64,000 bases of DNA from Pollutiaquabacter aromativorans (GTDB lineage Bacteria; Bacteroidota; Bacteroidia; AKYH767-A; 2013-40CM-41-45): the NCBI GenBank assembly GCA_049177215.1, contig CP185379.1, positions 2,914,001 to 2,978,000 of the forward strand. Direction: 5' to 3'. Every line of letters begins with the position of its first letter. Positions within the stretch are counted from its first letter, which is position 1. Positions 32,306 to 40,800 of the stretch are shown here, in pieces. A program made the position numbers and the translations under genes. The notes beneath the pieces are model-generated. The model was not told the DNA's origin and made no database searches. It was given only the letters and a program-made list of their open reading frames with translations.

Positions 32306-33034
32306 GCACGATGAGCCCTTATACCCTTTCCATCATCGTTCCCGCGTACAACGAGGAGAAAACCATTCGCACCATCCTGGAAGAAGGTGCACGAAGTGAC
32401 GTTGATTGGCGGCGGGAAAAAAGAGATCGTGGTGGTCAACGATTGTTCACGCGACAAGACCCGGGAAACCGTCGAGGCGTACAAATCCGAACACCCGGAC
32501 CAGCACATCAGCCTGTTCAACCAACCCGTCAACATGGGGAAAGGCGCCGCGCTACGCAAGGGCATCGAGCTGGCTACCGGTGATTTCATCATCGTGCAAG
32601 ATGCCGACCTGGAATACGATCCGCACGAATTCAATTTGTTGCTTCGCCCCTTGATCGAAGACAAGGCCGACGTAGTCTACGGGTCCCGGTTCATGGGCGG
32701 ACGTCCGCACCGGATCCTCTTCTTCTGGCATTCGCTCGGGAATAAATTCCTGACGATGTTATCGAATGCCTTCACCAATCTCAACCTCACCGACATGGAA
32801 ACCTGCTACAAGATGTTCCGTGCACCGGTGATCAAGGGATTGCAGTTAAAGGAGAACCGCTTCGGTTTTGAACCGGAGGTGACAGCCAAGATGTCGCGGG
32901 TAAAAGGCGTGCGGATCTATGAAGTGGGCATCTCTTATTATGGCCGCACGTACGCCGAAGGAAAAAAGATCGGCTGGAAGGATGGCTTCCGGGCGATCTG
33001 GTGTATTATCAAGTACAACCTGTTTTCGCGTTGA
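32302..33034 (+). pseudogene. GT2 glycosyltransferase broken by a single-base frameshift
   Basis: The first frame reads MSTMSPYTLSIIVPAYNEEK and TIRTILE, then turns to non-conserved sequence. The +1 frame takes over with VHEVTLIGGGKKEIVVVND and continues to 33034 as a good GT2: VVNDCSRDKTRETVEAY, NPVNMGKGAALRKGIELATG-type strand, IIVQDADLEYDPHEF, YGSRFMGG and DMETCYKMFR. Removing one G near 32383 joins the two parts to a complete 243-residue dolichyl-phosphate mannosyltransferase-like protein. No slippery sequence is seen. It is either a recent pseudogene or a sequence error. It is the last gene of the 29459 operon. Confidence 0.85.
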
Positions 33035-33117
33035 GTAGTGGTAGGATACTATTTACTAACCGCCGCTATGTAGTTCTTTGCGTTTTCCTAACCGGGAAAG
33101 TCTAATTTTTGCCCGGC

Positions 33118-33140
33118 AACCAGTATCTGGTTATTCAGTT
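33118..33140 (+). terminator. Possible weak terminator after the glycosyltransferase operon
   Basis: A 6-bp stem AACCAG/CTGGTT with a 3-base loop is followed by ATTCAGTTTTTC. The T run starts six bases after the stem, so the call is weak. The rest of 33035-33161 holds no gene. Confidence 0.35.
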
Positions 33141-33161
33141 TTTCAAATTGATTGGTGTACA

Positions 33162-34001
33162 TCATCGTATCACCACGGTGCTAACGGCTCGAAACCGATC
33201 AGATTCAAGTTTCAAAAAGTAAAATCCCGAAGCCAGTGCATCGACAGACAATCGAATAGGACCTGTCGATTTCACTTGTTCAGAAATAAGTATCCGGCCG
33301 AATCCGTCTAAAAGACGTAACCGGCCGCCAACAGCCGGAAATGGTGCTTCAATAGTAATGATGTCTCTGGCCGGGTTCGGGAAAACGTGCAGGGTCAGAA
33401 CTTCCGGAGCATCATTGAGCCCGACGACCTGACCCGCACACATAGAATCTCCACTTACCAGGTTGATCGCACCGTCATAGATTGTCAATGCCCCAACGTT
33501 GGCACCAACTCTGAGCCATCCGTAATGGGGTTGGTTCTGAATCAACATCTTGAATGGATAATATTCAGGATTGATTGATTCCGGTTCACACAAACCGGCG
33601 GGACCCATCTGGCCGAACATGATCGCATTGTAAATATTCGTGGAACCAAAACAGGATCCCGAATCAAGATAAAGCGGACTACAGGCGGAGGGTGAATCCG
33701 CAAACGCATTGCCGGTGTCGGTTCCGGTAATGTAAGCGCGATAATTCCAACAACACTGCTGATGAATAAACTGAAACCACGACCAGGCCGCAGCGGTGAA
33801 GTCCGTCACACCATCCTCATTCATGTCCAATGCAAAAGTGTCCCGATTTCCTTCAGGGTAAGCGGACAATTCGATATCCGGATTGAAGTCAATATAGTGA
33901 ATCTGCGCATCGGACCTGGAAAAGATCAGCAGCAATAACAATGTAAGTATGCATTGTTTCGACTTAATGAACTTGGTAAATTGAAGAAGCAAGCTGAACA
34001 T
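33162..34001 (-). CDS. T9SS-secreted protein
   Basis: The 279-residue protein has an N-terminal signal anchor or long signal peptide (KQCILTLLLLLIFSRSDAQ) and a clear T9SS type A domain (LHVFPNPARDIITIEAP, LRLLDGFGRILISEQ, ALASGFYFLKLES). The middle reads IHYIDFNPDIELSAYPEGNRDTF, then LDMNEDGVTDFTA, an EF-hand-like Ca-binding loop, and four cysteines around QQCCWNYRAY and SACSPLYLDSGSCFG. No enzyme motif is seen. Similar proteins are common exported proteins of unknown role in Bacteroidota. Confidence 0.8.
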   Translation of the reverse strand: MFSLLLQFTKFIKSKQCILTLLLLLIFSRSDAQIHYIDFNPDIELSAYPEGNRDTFALDMNEDGVTDFTAAAWSWFQFIHQQCCWNYRAYITGTDTGNAFADSPSACSPLYLDSGSCFGSTNIYNAIMFGQMGPAGLCEPESINPEYYPFKMLIQNQPHYGWLRVGANVGALTIYDGAINLVSGDSMCAGQVVGLNDAPEVLTLHVFPNPARDIITIEAPFPAVGGRLRLLDGFGRILISEQVKSTGPIRLSVDALASGFYFLKLESDRFRAVSTVVIR

Positions 34002-34117
34002 GATGGAAGATTTCAGATGTTTTTCCTGAAGTAATATTGTCGCACTATTAGCAAAGATAATTGTCTAAATGTTGCAATATCCTCTGTTGAAGCTACAGCT
34101 CAGGCTAAGGGATAATT

Positions 34118-34489
34118 CTACACATGTTGATCGATCAGAATCACATTCCCATCCGGATCGCTGATCACGAAGTGCGCCGGCCCGCTCGGTCCGGCCTCTA
34201 CCCGCTTGACCGGTGAAAAGCCCGCGGCCATCACCTTCTTTTCAATTTCGCGAACATCGGTAAATCCCGGAATCGTCTGCGCGCTCTCATCCCAACCGGG
34301 ATTGAAGGTGAGCATGTTTCCATCAAACATACCCTGGAACAAGCCAACCAACGCGTTTCCGTTTTTCATGATGTAATACCGATGCTCTTTCGTTCCGGCA
34401 AACGCGCTGAAACCAAGCGCTTCATAGAACTTCTTACTGGCTTCGAGATCTTTTACGTTCAGGCTGATGGAAAAGGCTCCCAGGTGCAT
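34118..34489 (-). CDS. VOC family (glyoxalase-like) protein
   Basis: The 123-residue protein is one vicinal-oxygen-chelate module: FSISLNVKDLEASKKFYEALGFSAF, YYIMKNGNALVGLFQG, EIEKKVMAAGFSPVKRVEA and FVISDPDGNVILIDQ. VOC proteins bind a metal in a pair of such modules (here probably a dimer) and include glyoxalases and antibiotic-binding proteins. Function cannot be decided. It has no nearby partner. Confidence 0.85.
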   Translation of the reverse strand: MHLGAFSISLNVKDLEASKKFYEALGFSAFAGTKEHRYYIMKNGNALVGLFQGMFDGNMLTFNPGWDESAQTIPGFTDVREIEKKVMAAGFSPVKRVEAGPSGPAHFVISDPDGNVILIDQHV

Positions 34490-34587
34490 GGTGTTTGAGT
34501 TTTAGGAGCATTAAGTTAGCGCTTTCCCCTGAATGAACTGAGCAGTTGGAAAATATCCTATTGAAATCGTGCCAATGGGCTGGCATC

Positions 34588-34872
34588 TCATTTACTTTTA
34601 ATGTTTATCTCGGTAACCTTGTCGTTTTCAAAAACAATTCTGATCGGAAAAACATCCCTTCCGCGGATGCTCTGAGGCTTCCCGAATAATAGGGCTTCTC
34701 GCCTATAATTTTGCTTTATTGTCACCCCTTCAGATGCCCTGGGGGGGCCAAGAAGTTTTCTAACATCTTGTTGTGTCATGCCAATTCGAACTTTATCTAC
34801 ACGGTTACTTGGCTCGGAATAGACCCAATAAACGAACAACAAAGCTGCGATGAAACCTAAGATAAAAATCAT
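34588..34872 (-). CDS. BamE/SmpA-like small anchored protein
   Basis: The 94-residue protein has an N-terminal membrane helix (FILGFIAALLFVYWVYS) and then the SmpA/OmlA pattern NRVDKVRIGMTQQDVRKLLGPPRA followed by IRIVFENDKVTEINI. In BamE this fold belongs to the outer-membrane assembly machinery, but BamE is a lipoprotein and this protein has no lipobox, so it is only a fold relative. Its start overlaps by 4 bp the stop of the upstream gene. Both genes are AT-rich compared with the window. Confidence 0.7.
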   Translation of the reverse strand: MIFILGFIAALLFVYWVYSEPSNRVDKVRIGMTQQDVRKLLGPPRASEGVTIKQNYRREALLFGKPQSIRGRDVFPIRIVFENDKVTEINIKSK

Positions 34873-35528
34873 CTGCTATTGAAATCATTCAACAATTTTA
34901 CTGCTGCTTCCCACGTCAACCTCCTTGATTGTCTTTCTAATGGGTAGTTCGGGTGAGGCAGAAACACAATTGGATAGCTCCCAGATTTACCTCTTAACTT
35001 GCCTACTAATACTACCAAATTACCTCTTTTTGAAACTACACTTTCCCTTTGCACCCCCACCATTACTTTGGCATGATCGATTAACCAATTTCTAAGAACT
35101 GTTGAAAAACAGATCATTAATTTTGGTCTAATAAAATCAATGAGTTCAAGAAAAATTGATGCGCAGGAAACAATATCCTGCTCAGGAATATCCTTCTGTT
35201 TCTCTGATCTAAAGAAGCAAAAATTCGTTTGCATCAAATCCCGCTCTCCAATATTGAAATACTGTTCAATTAAAGGTAAAACTCGTTTCAATGAACCCCA
35301 ATCATCAGATTTCAAAGGAATCGAAGTTTGTTTTTCGTAAGTATGCCCTTTCCGTGCGCCCCAATTAAAGCCTACCATCAGCGCTCCGCCACACCGGATT
35401 GGGCTTCCCATCAAGGCGTAATTCCACCTTGCAGCCTTCGGATTTTGTGAAATTTTCGATTGATTCCAAGCCGAGTCCAGTTGTTCGTATAAATTTCTCA
35501 GAAACTGATTCTCTGAACTCATCATCAT
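34869..35528 (-). CDS. Possible uracil-DNA-glycosylase-fold protein
   Basis: I recognise this 219-residue protein only weakly. It contains CGGALMVGFNWGARKGHTYE near residue 50 and IVFLPHPNYPLERQSRRLTW near the end, with IRPKLMICFSTVLRNWLI between. A first loop after a beta strand plus a late His-Pro motif is the pattern of the uracil-DNA-glycosylase superfamily, which would mean cutting a base from DNA. It could also be an unrelated Rossmann-like protein. It shares an AT-rich codon use and a 4-bp overlap with the BamE-like gene, so the two are probably one transferred unit. Confidence 0.55.
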   Translation of the reverse strand: MMMSSENQFLRNLYEQLDSAWNQSKISQNPKAARWNYALMGSPIRCGGALMVGFNWGARKGHTYEKQTSIPLKSDDWGSLKRVLPLIEQYFNIGERDLMQTNFCFFRSEKQKDIPEQDIVSCASIFLELIDFIRPKLMICFSTVLRNWLIDHAKVMVGVQRESVVSKRGNLVVLVGKLRGKSGSYPIVFLPHPNYPLERQSRRLTWEAAVKLLNDFNSR

Positions 35529-35701
35529 TCTTATTCCATTCCTTGATCGATGATCAAAACTACAAAATATCCAGCTTCATTGATTGAAGCTTCAATTGCT
35601 CTTTCATTTTTTAAAAATGGAAATCTTTTCGACAAACTCAGTGTGAAGAATTCATCCTGCGAAGTTACCGGAGTATTCGAAGATCAGCTAGCTTAGCACA
35701 G
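35529..35701. other. AT-rich intergenic region
   Basis: A divergent 173-bp region between the glycosylase-like gene and the peptide transporter ATPase. It is AT-rich in its left half and normal near 35690. No clear promoter box or repeat is seen. Confidence 0.35.
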
Positions 35702-37483
35702 ATGCTTCCCTTGCTCCAGGTAGCCCATCTCATCACCGAATTCCCTTCGGATGAAGGCACGTTCACAGCTGTGAACGACGTCAGTTTTTCCCTCCAACAG
35801 GGGGAGACCGTCGGCATCGTGGGTGAATCCGGATCGGGAAAGTCGGTAACCTCGCTCTCGATCATGCGGCTATTGGCTTCGCCGGGACGTATCCGCTCAG
35901 GCTCCATCGTTTACCAGGCACCCGGTAAAGAAGCGGTGGATCTTACGCGTATGGAGGAAGCGGCACTGTGTCGTTATCGGGGCAAGGAGATCGCCATGAT
36001 TTTTCAGGAGCCCATGACCTCCCTTAACCCGGTTTATTCATGCGGCTTCCAGGTGGCTGAGGCACTTATCCTGCACGAAAAGCTCAACAAACGGGAGGCA
36101 CGCGAACGAACGATCGAACTCTTTAAAGAGGTCGCACTACCCCGGCCCGAACAACTTTATGACGCGTATCCGCACCAGTTATCGGGCGGACAAAAACAAC
36201 GTGTCATGATCGCGATGGCCATGAGTTGCCGGCCTAAGGTGCTCATTGCGGACGAACCGACTACCGCGCTCGATGTGACGGTACAGGCGACCATCCTCGA
36301 CCTCATGCGCCGGCTGCAGGAAGAGCATCGCATGGGCATGCTGTTCATCACCCACGACCTGGGTGTCATTGCAGAAATCGCCCAGCGCGTTGTGGTCATG
36401 TACAAAGGGCGCGTGGTCGAACAAGGGACCGTACAGGAGATTTTCGCCAACCCGAAACATCCTTATACGAAAAGCCTGCTGGCCTGCCGACCGCCGCTCG
36501 ATCGCCGGTTGCGTCGACTTCCGGTCGTGAACGACTTCCTCGAAGAACAAGCCGACGGATCATTCACGGACAAGCAAGGTGTGGTCGAACACCTGAATGC
36601 GCAGGTGATATCGTCCGAAGAACGCGCCGCCCAGCACCAGGAGCTCTACAAAACCGAACCGATCCTTCGGGTCGATCACCTGAATACCTGGTTTCCCATT
36701 CGAAAGGGATTATTCGGAAAGACCAACGACTATGTGCGTGCGGTCGATGACGTCAGCCTGGTCGTTCATCCCGGCGAAACACTCGGACTGGTCGGCGAAT
36801 CCGGCTGCGGCAAGACCACCCTCGGCCGTTCCATCCTCCGACTTATCGAACCTACTTCCGGTTCAGTACATTTCAAGGGGACCGACTTCCTCGCTCTTCA
36901 AGGTGAGGAACTCCGCAGGATGCGTCGCCACATCCAGATCATCTTTCAGGATCCGTATTCGTCACTCAACCCCCGTTTGACCATCGGCGCCGCGATACTG
37001 GAACCGATGCAAGTCCACCGGCTTCACGCGAACGATCGTTCCCGTAAAGAAAAAGTGATGGACCTGTTGCGCAAAGTCGGATTGCGCGAAGAACACTACG
37101 ATCGCTATCCGCATGAATTCAGTGGCGGGCAACGCCAGCGGGTCTGTATCGCGCGGGCACTTTCGCTGGAACCCGAATTCATCATCTGCGACGAGTCCGT
37201 TTCTGCACTGGATGTCTCGGTTCAAGCCCAGGTCCTTAACCTGCTGAATGACCTGAAACGGGAATTCGGATTCACCTACATTTTCATTTCACATGATCTG
37301 AGTGTGGTACGCTTCATGAGCGATCGAATGATCGTAATGAATAAAGGTAAGATCGAAGAACAAGGCGATCCCGATCAGATTTATCAATCGCCCTCAACCG
37401 AATACACCAAACGCCTGATCGCGGCCATACCGGCAGCCGACCCCGAAGCGGCGGCCCGCAAGCGCTTGTTGGCCACACGTTAA
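35702..37483 (+). CDS. Fused peptide ABC transporter ATPase (DppD-DppF type)
   Basis: It supplies ATP-driven energy to a di/oligopeptide-type importer. The 593-residue protein holds two complete nucleotide-binding domains. Domain 1: GESGSGKSV, LSGGQKQR, VLIADEP. Domain 2: GESGCGKTT, FSGGQRQR, FIICDES (Ser where Pro is usual). An oligo-HPY-like region (CRPPLDRRLRRLPVV) follows domain 1. The same fusion occurs in GsiA and YejF. No permease or binding protein is nearby, so the partners are elsewhere. No signal peptide. Confidence 0.93.
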   Translation: MLPLLQVAHLITEFPSDEGTFTAVNDVSFSLQQGETVGIVGESGSGKSVTSLSIMRLLASPGRIRSGSIVYQAPGKEAVDLTRMEEAALCRYRGKEIAMIFQEPMTSLNPVYSCGFQVAEALILHEKLNKREARERTIELFKEVALPRPEQLYDAYPHQLSGGQKQRVMIAMAMSCRPKVLIADEPTTALDVTVQATILDLMRRLQEEHRMGMLFITHDLGVIAEIAQRVVVMYKGRVVEQGTVQEIFANPKHPYTKSLLACRPPLDRRLRRLPVVNDFLEEQADGSFTDKQGVVEHLNAQVISSEERAAQHQELYKTEPILRVDHLNTWFPIRKGLFGKTNDYVRAVDDVSLVVHPGETLGLVGESGCGKTTLGRSILRLIEPTSGSVHFKGTDFLALQGEELRRMRRHIQIIFQDPYSSLNPRLTIGAAILEPMQVHRLHANDRSRKEKVMDLLRKVGLREEHYDRYPHEFSGGQRQRVCIARALSLEPEFIICDESVSALDVSVQAQVLNLLNDLKREFGFTYIFISHDLSVVRFMSDRMIVMNKGKIEEQGDPDQIYQSPSTEYTKRLIAAIPAADPEAAARKRLLATR

Positions 37484-37503
37484 CCCTACCCTGCTGTTTT
37501 TCT

Positions 37504-37511
37504 TACCTTCG
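37504..37511 (+). promoter_or_regulatory. -7 promoter box of the GT2/STELLO pair
   Basis: TACCTTCG, 8 bp before the ATG at 37520. Confidence 0.55.
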
Positions 37512-37519
37512 CCCGGCGT

Positions 37520-38260
37520 ATGTCCAGGTTTCCGAACATGAACTGGGCCGTGGTGGTTCCCATGGCGAATGAAGAGCCCGACTTCGCGCCGTTTGTCGAA
37601 GCGTTGACCGCTCAACTCGATGCACTCGGTTCGGGCAAGGTCTACTTTGTCGTTGACAACGTTTCCAAAGACCGGACCCTCGAACTTTGCAGAAAACTCA
37701 GTGCACAGGATGCCCGCTTTGTCACGATCTGGGCACCGGAGAACCGCTGCGTAGTCGATGCCTACCTCCGGGGGTACAGGGAAGCATTACGAAACGGTCA
37801 CGAATTCATCCTCGAAATGGATGCAGGCCTCTCACACGATCCGGCAACACTGCCGGCCTTTCTCGAAAAGCTTGCCGGGGGTTACGAATGCGTATTCGGT
37901 AGTCGGTTCATTGAGGGGGGATCGATGGGGGACTCGCCACCAAAACGTGTACTGCTTTCTCGAACCGGTACAGTGCTTTCCAATCTGTTGCTGGGTACGA
38001 CCCTGCACGATATGACCTCCGGCTATCAGGGATTTCACCGCAGAATCGTCGAGCGGTTTTGTGAAAAGCCACTCTTGTCACGCGGGCATTTTTACCAGAC
38101 CGAATTGCGTTACCTGCTCCGTCGATACAAGGGAGTCGAAGTGCCGATTCGTTATAAAGCCCCATCTCCCCGGGTATCCGGCGGCTCGATCCGGAATTCA
38201 CTCGAGACCCTGCTGCATTTCTGGTGGCGTCGGCTTACCTTTCGGGCACAATCACTTTGA
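37520..38260 (+). CDS. GT2 family glycosyltransferase
   Basis: The 246-residue protein has the GT-A opening MNWAVVVPMANEEPDFAPF, then VYFVVDNVSKDRTLELC, a glycine-rich region with YREALRNGHEFILEMDAGLSHDP (metal site EMDAG) and FGSRFIEGGSM. This is the DPM1-like branch with Asp-Asn and Met-Asp instead of Asp-Asp and Asp-Ala-Asp. No membrane helices are present, so it works in the cytoplasm on a lipid or nucleotide-sugar acceptor. It is 5 bp before the STELLO-like gene, probably cotranscribed. Substrate unknown. Confidence 0.88.
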   Translation: MSRFPNMNWAVVVPMANEEPDFAPFVEALTAQLDALGSGKVYFVVDNVSKDRTLELCRKLSAQDARFVTIWAPENRCVVDAYLRGYREALRNGHEFILEMDAGLSHDPATLPAFLEKLAGGYECVFGSRFIEGGSMGDSPPKRVLLSRTGTVLSNLLLGTTLHDMTSGYQGFHRRIVERFCEKPLLSRGHFYQTELRYLLRRYKGVEVPIRYKAPSPRVSGGSIRNSLETLLHFWWRRLTFRAQSL

Positions 38261-38265
38261 TCTGT

Positions 38266-39252
38266 ATGACCAGTCTGATCATCACCTCTATCTCCGCTCC
38301 GAATGCCGTGCTGCGTCGATTTGCGGAAGCCTGTCCCCAACATGGCCTTGACTTTGTTGTCATTGGAGACGTAAAATCGCCTGCCGATTTCTCGCTACCG
38401 GGTTGCCGGTTCGTATCCATCGAGGAGCAAGACACGCTCAACTTCCGGCTGGCCCGGATTCTTCCCAAGAAACACTACGCGCGCAAAAATCTGGGCTACC
38501 TGCTGGCCTGGAAAAGCGACTGCATCATCGAAACGGATGATGATAATTTTCCGTACGACACGTTCTTCACACCACGTAACCGATCGGTTGATGCATTCAC
38601 CGTTGGCGGAAAAGGCTGGGTGAATGCGTATGACTATTATTCCGACGACAAGCTTTGGCCGCGTGGGTTGCCCCTGGAGGCGATCCACAACCCTACACCT
38701 CCGCTTTCCCTGACACGACAAGCCGTCCTTGCTCCGGTCCAGCAGGGACTTGCCAATGAAAATCCCGATGTTGACGCGGTGTTTCGTATGACACGGGAAC
38801 TCCCGGTGAATTTTCGTTCGGCGCCCCCGGTAGCACTGGGCGAAGGCGCCTGGTGCCCCTTCAACAGCCAGAACACTACCTGGTTTCCGGAAGCTTTCCT
38901 GCTGCTCTACCTGCCTTCCTATTGCAGTTTCCGCATGACCGATATCTGGCGCAGCTTTGTCGCACAACGGCTGCTGTGGACCTGCGGCTGGCCCATGCTT
39001 TTTCACGAAGCGACCGTTTGGCAGGAACGGAACGAACACAACCTGCTGCGCGATTTCTCGGACGAAGTGCCGGGATACCTGCACAATGCAGCGATGGCAC
39101 ATGCGCTGGAGGAACTTGACCTGAAATCCGGGCAAGAACACCTTTCCGAAAATTTATTCCGTTGCTACCAGACACTCACTGAACGGGGCTGGGTCGGAAA
39201 AGAAGAGCTACCGCTGGTAGAAGCCTGGATCCAGGACGCGGAAATCCGTTGA
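38266..39252 (+). CDS. STELLO/DUF288-like glycosyltransferase
   Basis: The 328-residue protein starts SLIITSISAPNAVLRRFAEAC and contains LPKKHYARKNLGYLLAW followed by the metal motif ETDDDNFPYDTFF. These are the features I associate with the STELLO (DUF288) family, known from plant cellulose synthesis and also found in bacteria. Later parts (WCPFNSQNTTWFPEAFLLLYLPSYCSFRMTDIWRSF) are also family-like. It is preceded by a GT2 gene 5 bp upstream, so the two probably build one glycan. The stop is followed by inverted heptamer arrays. Met 38266 is chosen because the longer frame overlaps the upstream gene. Confidence 0.75.
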   Translation: MTSLIITSISAPNAVLRRFAEACPQHGLDFVVIGDVKSPADFSLPGCRFVSIEEQDTLNFRLARILPKKHYARKNLGYLLAWKSDCIIETDDDNFPYDTFFTPRNRSVDAFTVGGKGWVNAYDYYSDDKLWPRGLPLEAIHNPTPPLSLTRQAVLAPVQQGLANENPDVDAVFRMTRELPVNFRSAPPVALGEGAWCPFNSQNTTWFPEAFLLLYLPSYCSFRMTDIWRSFVAQRLLWTCGWPMLFHEATVWQERNEHNLLRDFSDEVPGYLHNAAMAHALEELDLKSGQEHLSENLFRCYQTLTERGWVGKEELPLVEAWIQDAEIR

Positions 39253-39253
39253 T

Positions 39254-39366
39254 GGTTTCGAGTTTCCGGTTTCGAGCTTCATGTTAGATGAAGTATATTG
39301 AATGTAGGTGGAAATCCTAAACATCGGAAATCCAATTTCAACGCGAAACCCGGAACCCGGAACCCA
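39254..39366. repeat. Inverted TTTCGAG / CCCGGAA heptamer arrays
   Basis: The left arm 39254-39276 (GGTTTCGAG, TTTCCGG, TTTCGAG) and right arm 39341-39366 (CGCGAAACCC, GGAACCC, GGAACCC) are near-inverse. They can pair across 65 bp and lie between two convergent genes, so the structure could terminate both. Confidence 0.7.
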
Positions 39367-39371
39367 CGACC

Positions 39372-39995
39372 TTATTCATCCTTCCATTGCCACAGATACA
39401 TGCTCGCCACCGTCCGATAAGGCGACCAGGCTGAAGCGATCTTCTCCATACGGGCGATCATTTTTTTCTTGTCGGTCGTACGGAGTTTGTACAACTTGAT
39501 CATTGCCTGCTGAATTCCGAAATCTCCCGATGGAAACACATCCGGGCGGGCGAGCGAAAACATGAGGATCATCTGCACGGTCCATACGCCAACGCCCTTG
39601 ATCTTGGTCAGTTCTTCGATCACCTCCGCGTCGCTCATCTTTAGGAGCAGCGCGTCGCTTAATCCCTGCTCGATAAAATGTCGGGCCACTTCTTTTACAT
39701 AGATCGCCTTCGCATTTGACAGGCCTATTGCGCGCAAGGTCTCGTGAGGGGTTTCGAGAATTTGTTCGGGCGTAGGCTCTGCTTCGCCGTAGAGTTCCAA
39801 AAACCTTCGGTGCAAGGTGTCCGCCACCTTCGTGGATAACTGTTGCGACATGATGGCAGAACAGATGCGTAAATAGATCTGCTTCTTGCGACGCAATTTC
39901 TTCGGGCTGAATTGACGATGCAATCCGGCCATGACCGGATCACGTTCAAATACTTGATCTATGGAAGGAGTCATCACGGGCGGCATCGCGATCAT
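39372..39995 (-). CDS. AlkA-like DNA-3-methyladenine glycosylase
   Basis: It removes alkylated bases from DNA. The 207-residue protein has the helix-hairpin-helix ELTKIKGVGVWTVQMIL and the catalytic Asp motif VFPSGDFGIQQA, the HhH-GPD signature. The RLRRKKQIYLRICSAIMSQQLST opening matches the small glycosylase II type, with no N-terminal AlkA domain. Met 39995 is chosen because the longer frame begins at a TTG. The next gene, an exonuclease, is on the same strand about 50 bp upstream. Confidence 0.9.
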   Translation of the reverse strand: MIAMPPVMTPSIDQVFERDPVMAGLHRQFSPKKLRRKKQIYLRICSAIMSQQLSTKVADTLHRRFLELYGEAEPTPEQILETPHETLRAIGLSNAKAIYVKEVARHFIEQGLSDALLLKMSDAEVIEELTKIKGVGVWTVQMILMFSLARPDVFPSGDFGIQQAMIKLYKLRTTDKKKMIARMEKIASAWSPYRTVASMYLWQWKDE

Positions 39996-40047
39996 GCGCG
40001 ACTTTTTCAAGATACCCGTTTCGTATCAAGTACACAACCAATTGCCA

Positions 40048-40740
40048 TTACAGCAGGGTTGCTCCTACCATATTTCCACGCATTCGCAGGTAAACCTGCA
40101 CGAGCGTTTCGACGTCCTTTCGGCAATAGCGTACTATTCGTGGAAGGTCCTGTTCCACCCAATAGGTCTCACCGACCATGCTGCCGTCCAGATCGTCCTT
40201 CGGACTGGGCAGGTTAAACAATTGAGCCAGCAGGGTAAGCGAAGTAAACGCTTTGTAATCGCCGAATTTCCAAAGCTCCATGGTATCCAGGTGCTGAACC
40301 TCCCAGGGTTTTCGACCTGCCGTATCAAGGGCATCGGGTAGTGGCAATCCATTTACCAGCATCCTTCTGGCAATGAACGGAAAGTCGAACTCTTTCCCGT
40401 TGTGCGCGCACAACCACTTTCGTCCGCTTCGAAACGCGGTGTGCAGAAACAATCCGAAACTTCTTAAGAGTGTCGCCTCATCGGGATCGTCGAATACTTC
40501 GTACTGGATGGCACCGAAACGATCCGGTATGGCCACCACGATGCAGATTACTTTCCCAAATTCGGCGTAAATGCCTGCCTTGCGATAGCTATCCTCCGGA
40601 GGTTCCGGATCGCGAAAGCCGACCGACTTTCGCCTCCACAACTGCTGCCAGGCTTCCGGCATCGACTCGAAGGAAGGATAAACAGCCGCCGTCTCAATAT
40701 CCAGAAACGCGATCTCATGCAGGGGAATAGTGCGTTGCAT
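40048..40740 (-). CDS. DEDDy 3'-5' exonuclease (DNA polymerase B exo-like)
   Basis: The 230-residue protein has the three exonuclease motifs: FLDIETA (Exo I), LCAHNGKEFDFPFI (Exo II) and YCRKDVETLV (Exo III, Tyr type). It resembles the stand-alone exonuclease related to the proofreading part of family B polymerases. It probably removes 3' DNA or RNA ends. It is immediately upstream of the AlkA-like gene, so both may serve DNA repair. Confidence 0.9.
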   Translation of the reverse strand: MQRTIPLHEIAFLDIETAAVYPSFESMPEAWQQLWRRKSVGFRDPEPPEDSYRKAGIYAEFGKVICIVVAIPDRFGAIQYEVFDDPDEATLLRSFGLFLHTAFRSGRKWLCAHNGKEFDFPFIARRMLVNGLPLPDALDTAGRKPWEVQHLDTMELWKFGDYKAFTSLTLLAQLFNLPSPKDDLDGSMVGETYWVEQDLPRIVRYCRKDVETLVQVYLRMRGNMVGATLL

Positions 40741-40800
40741 GCCACAAGACTACGCGGATGCGCGGTCGCTGGCAACCAATCTATGCAGTTTCTTTTAGGA

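Noticed and set aside
32375..32390. Programmed ribosomal frameshift in the GT2 gene
   Set aside because: No X_XXY_YYZ slippery site, rare codon with stop or downstream stem is seen. A plain indel is simpler.
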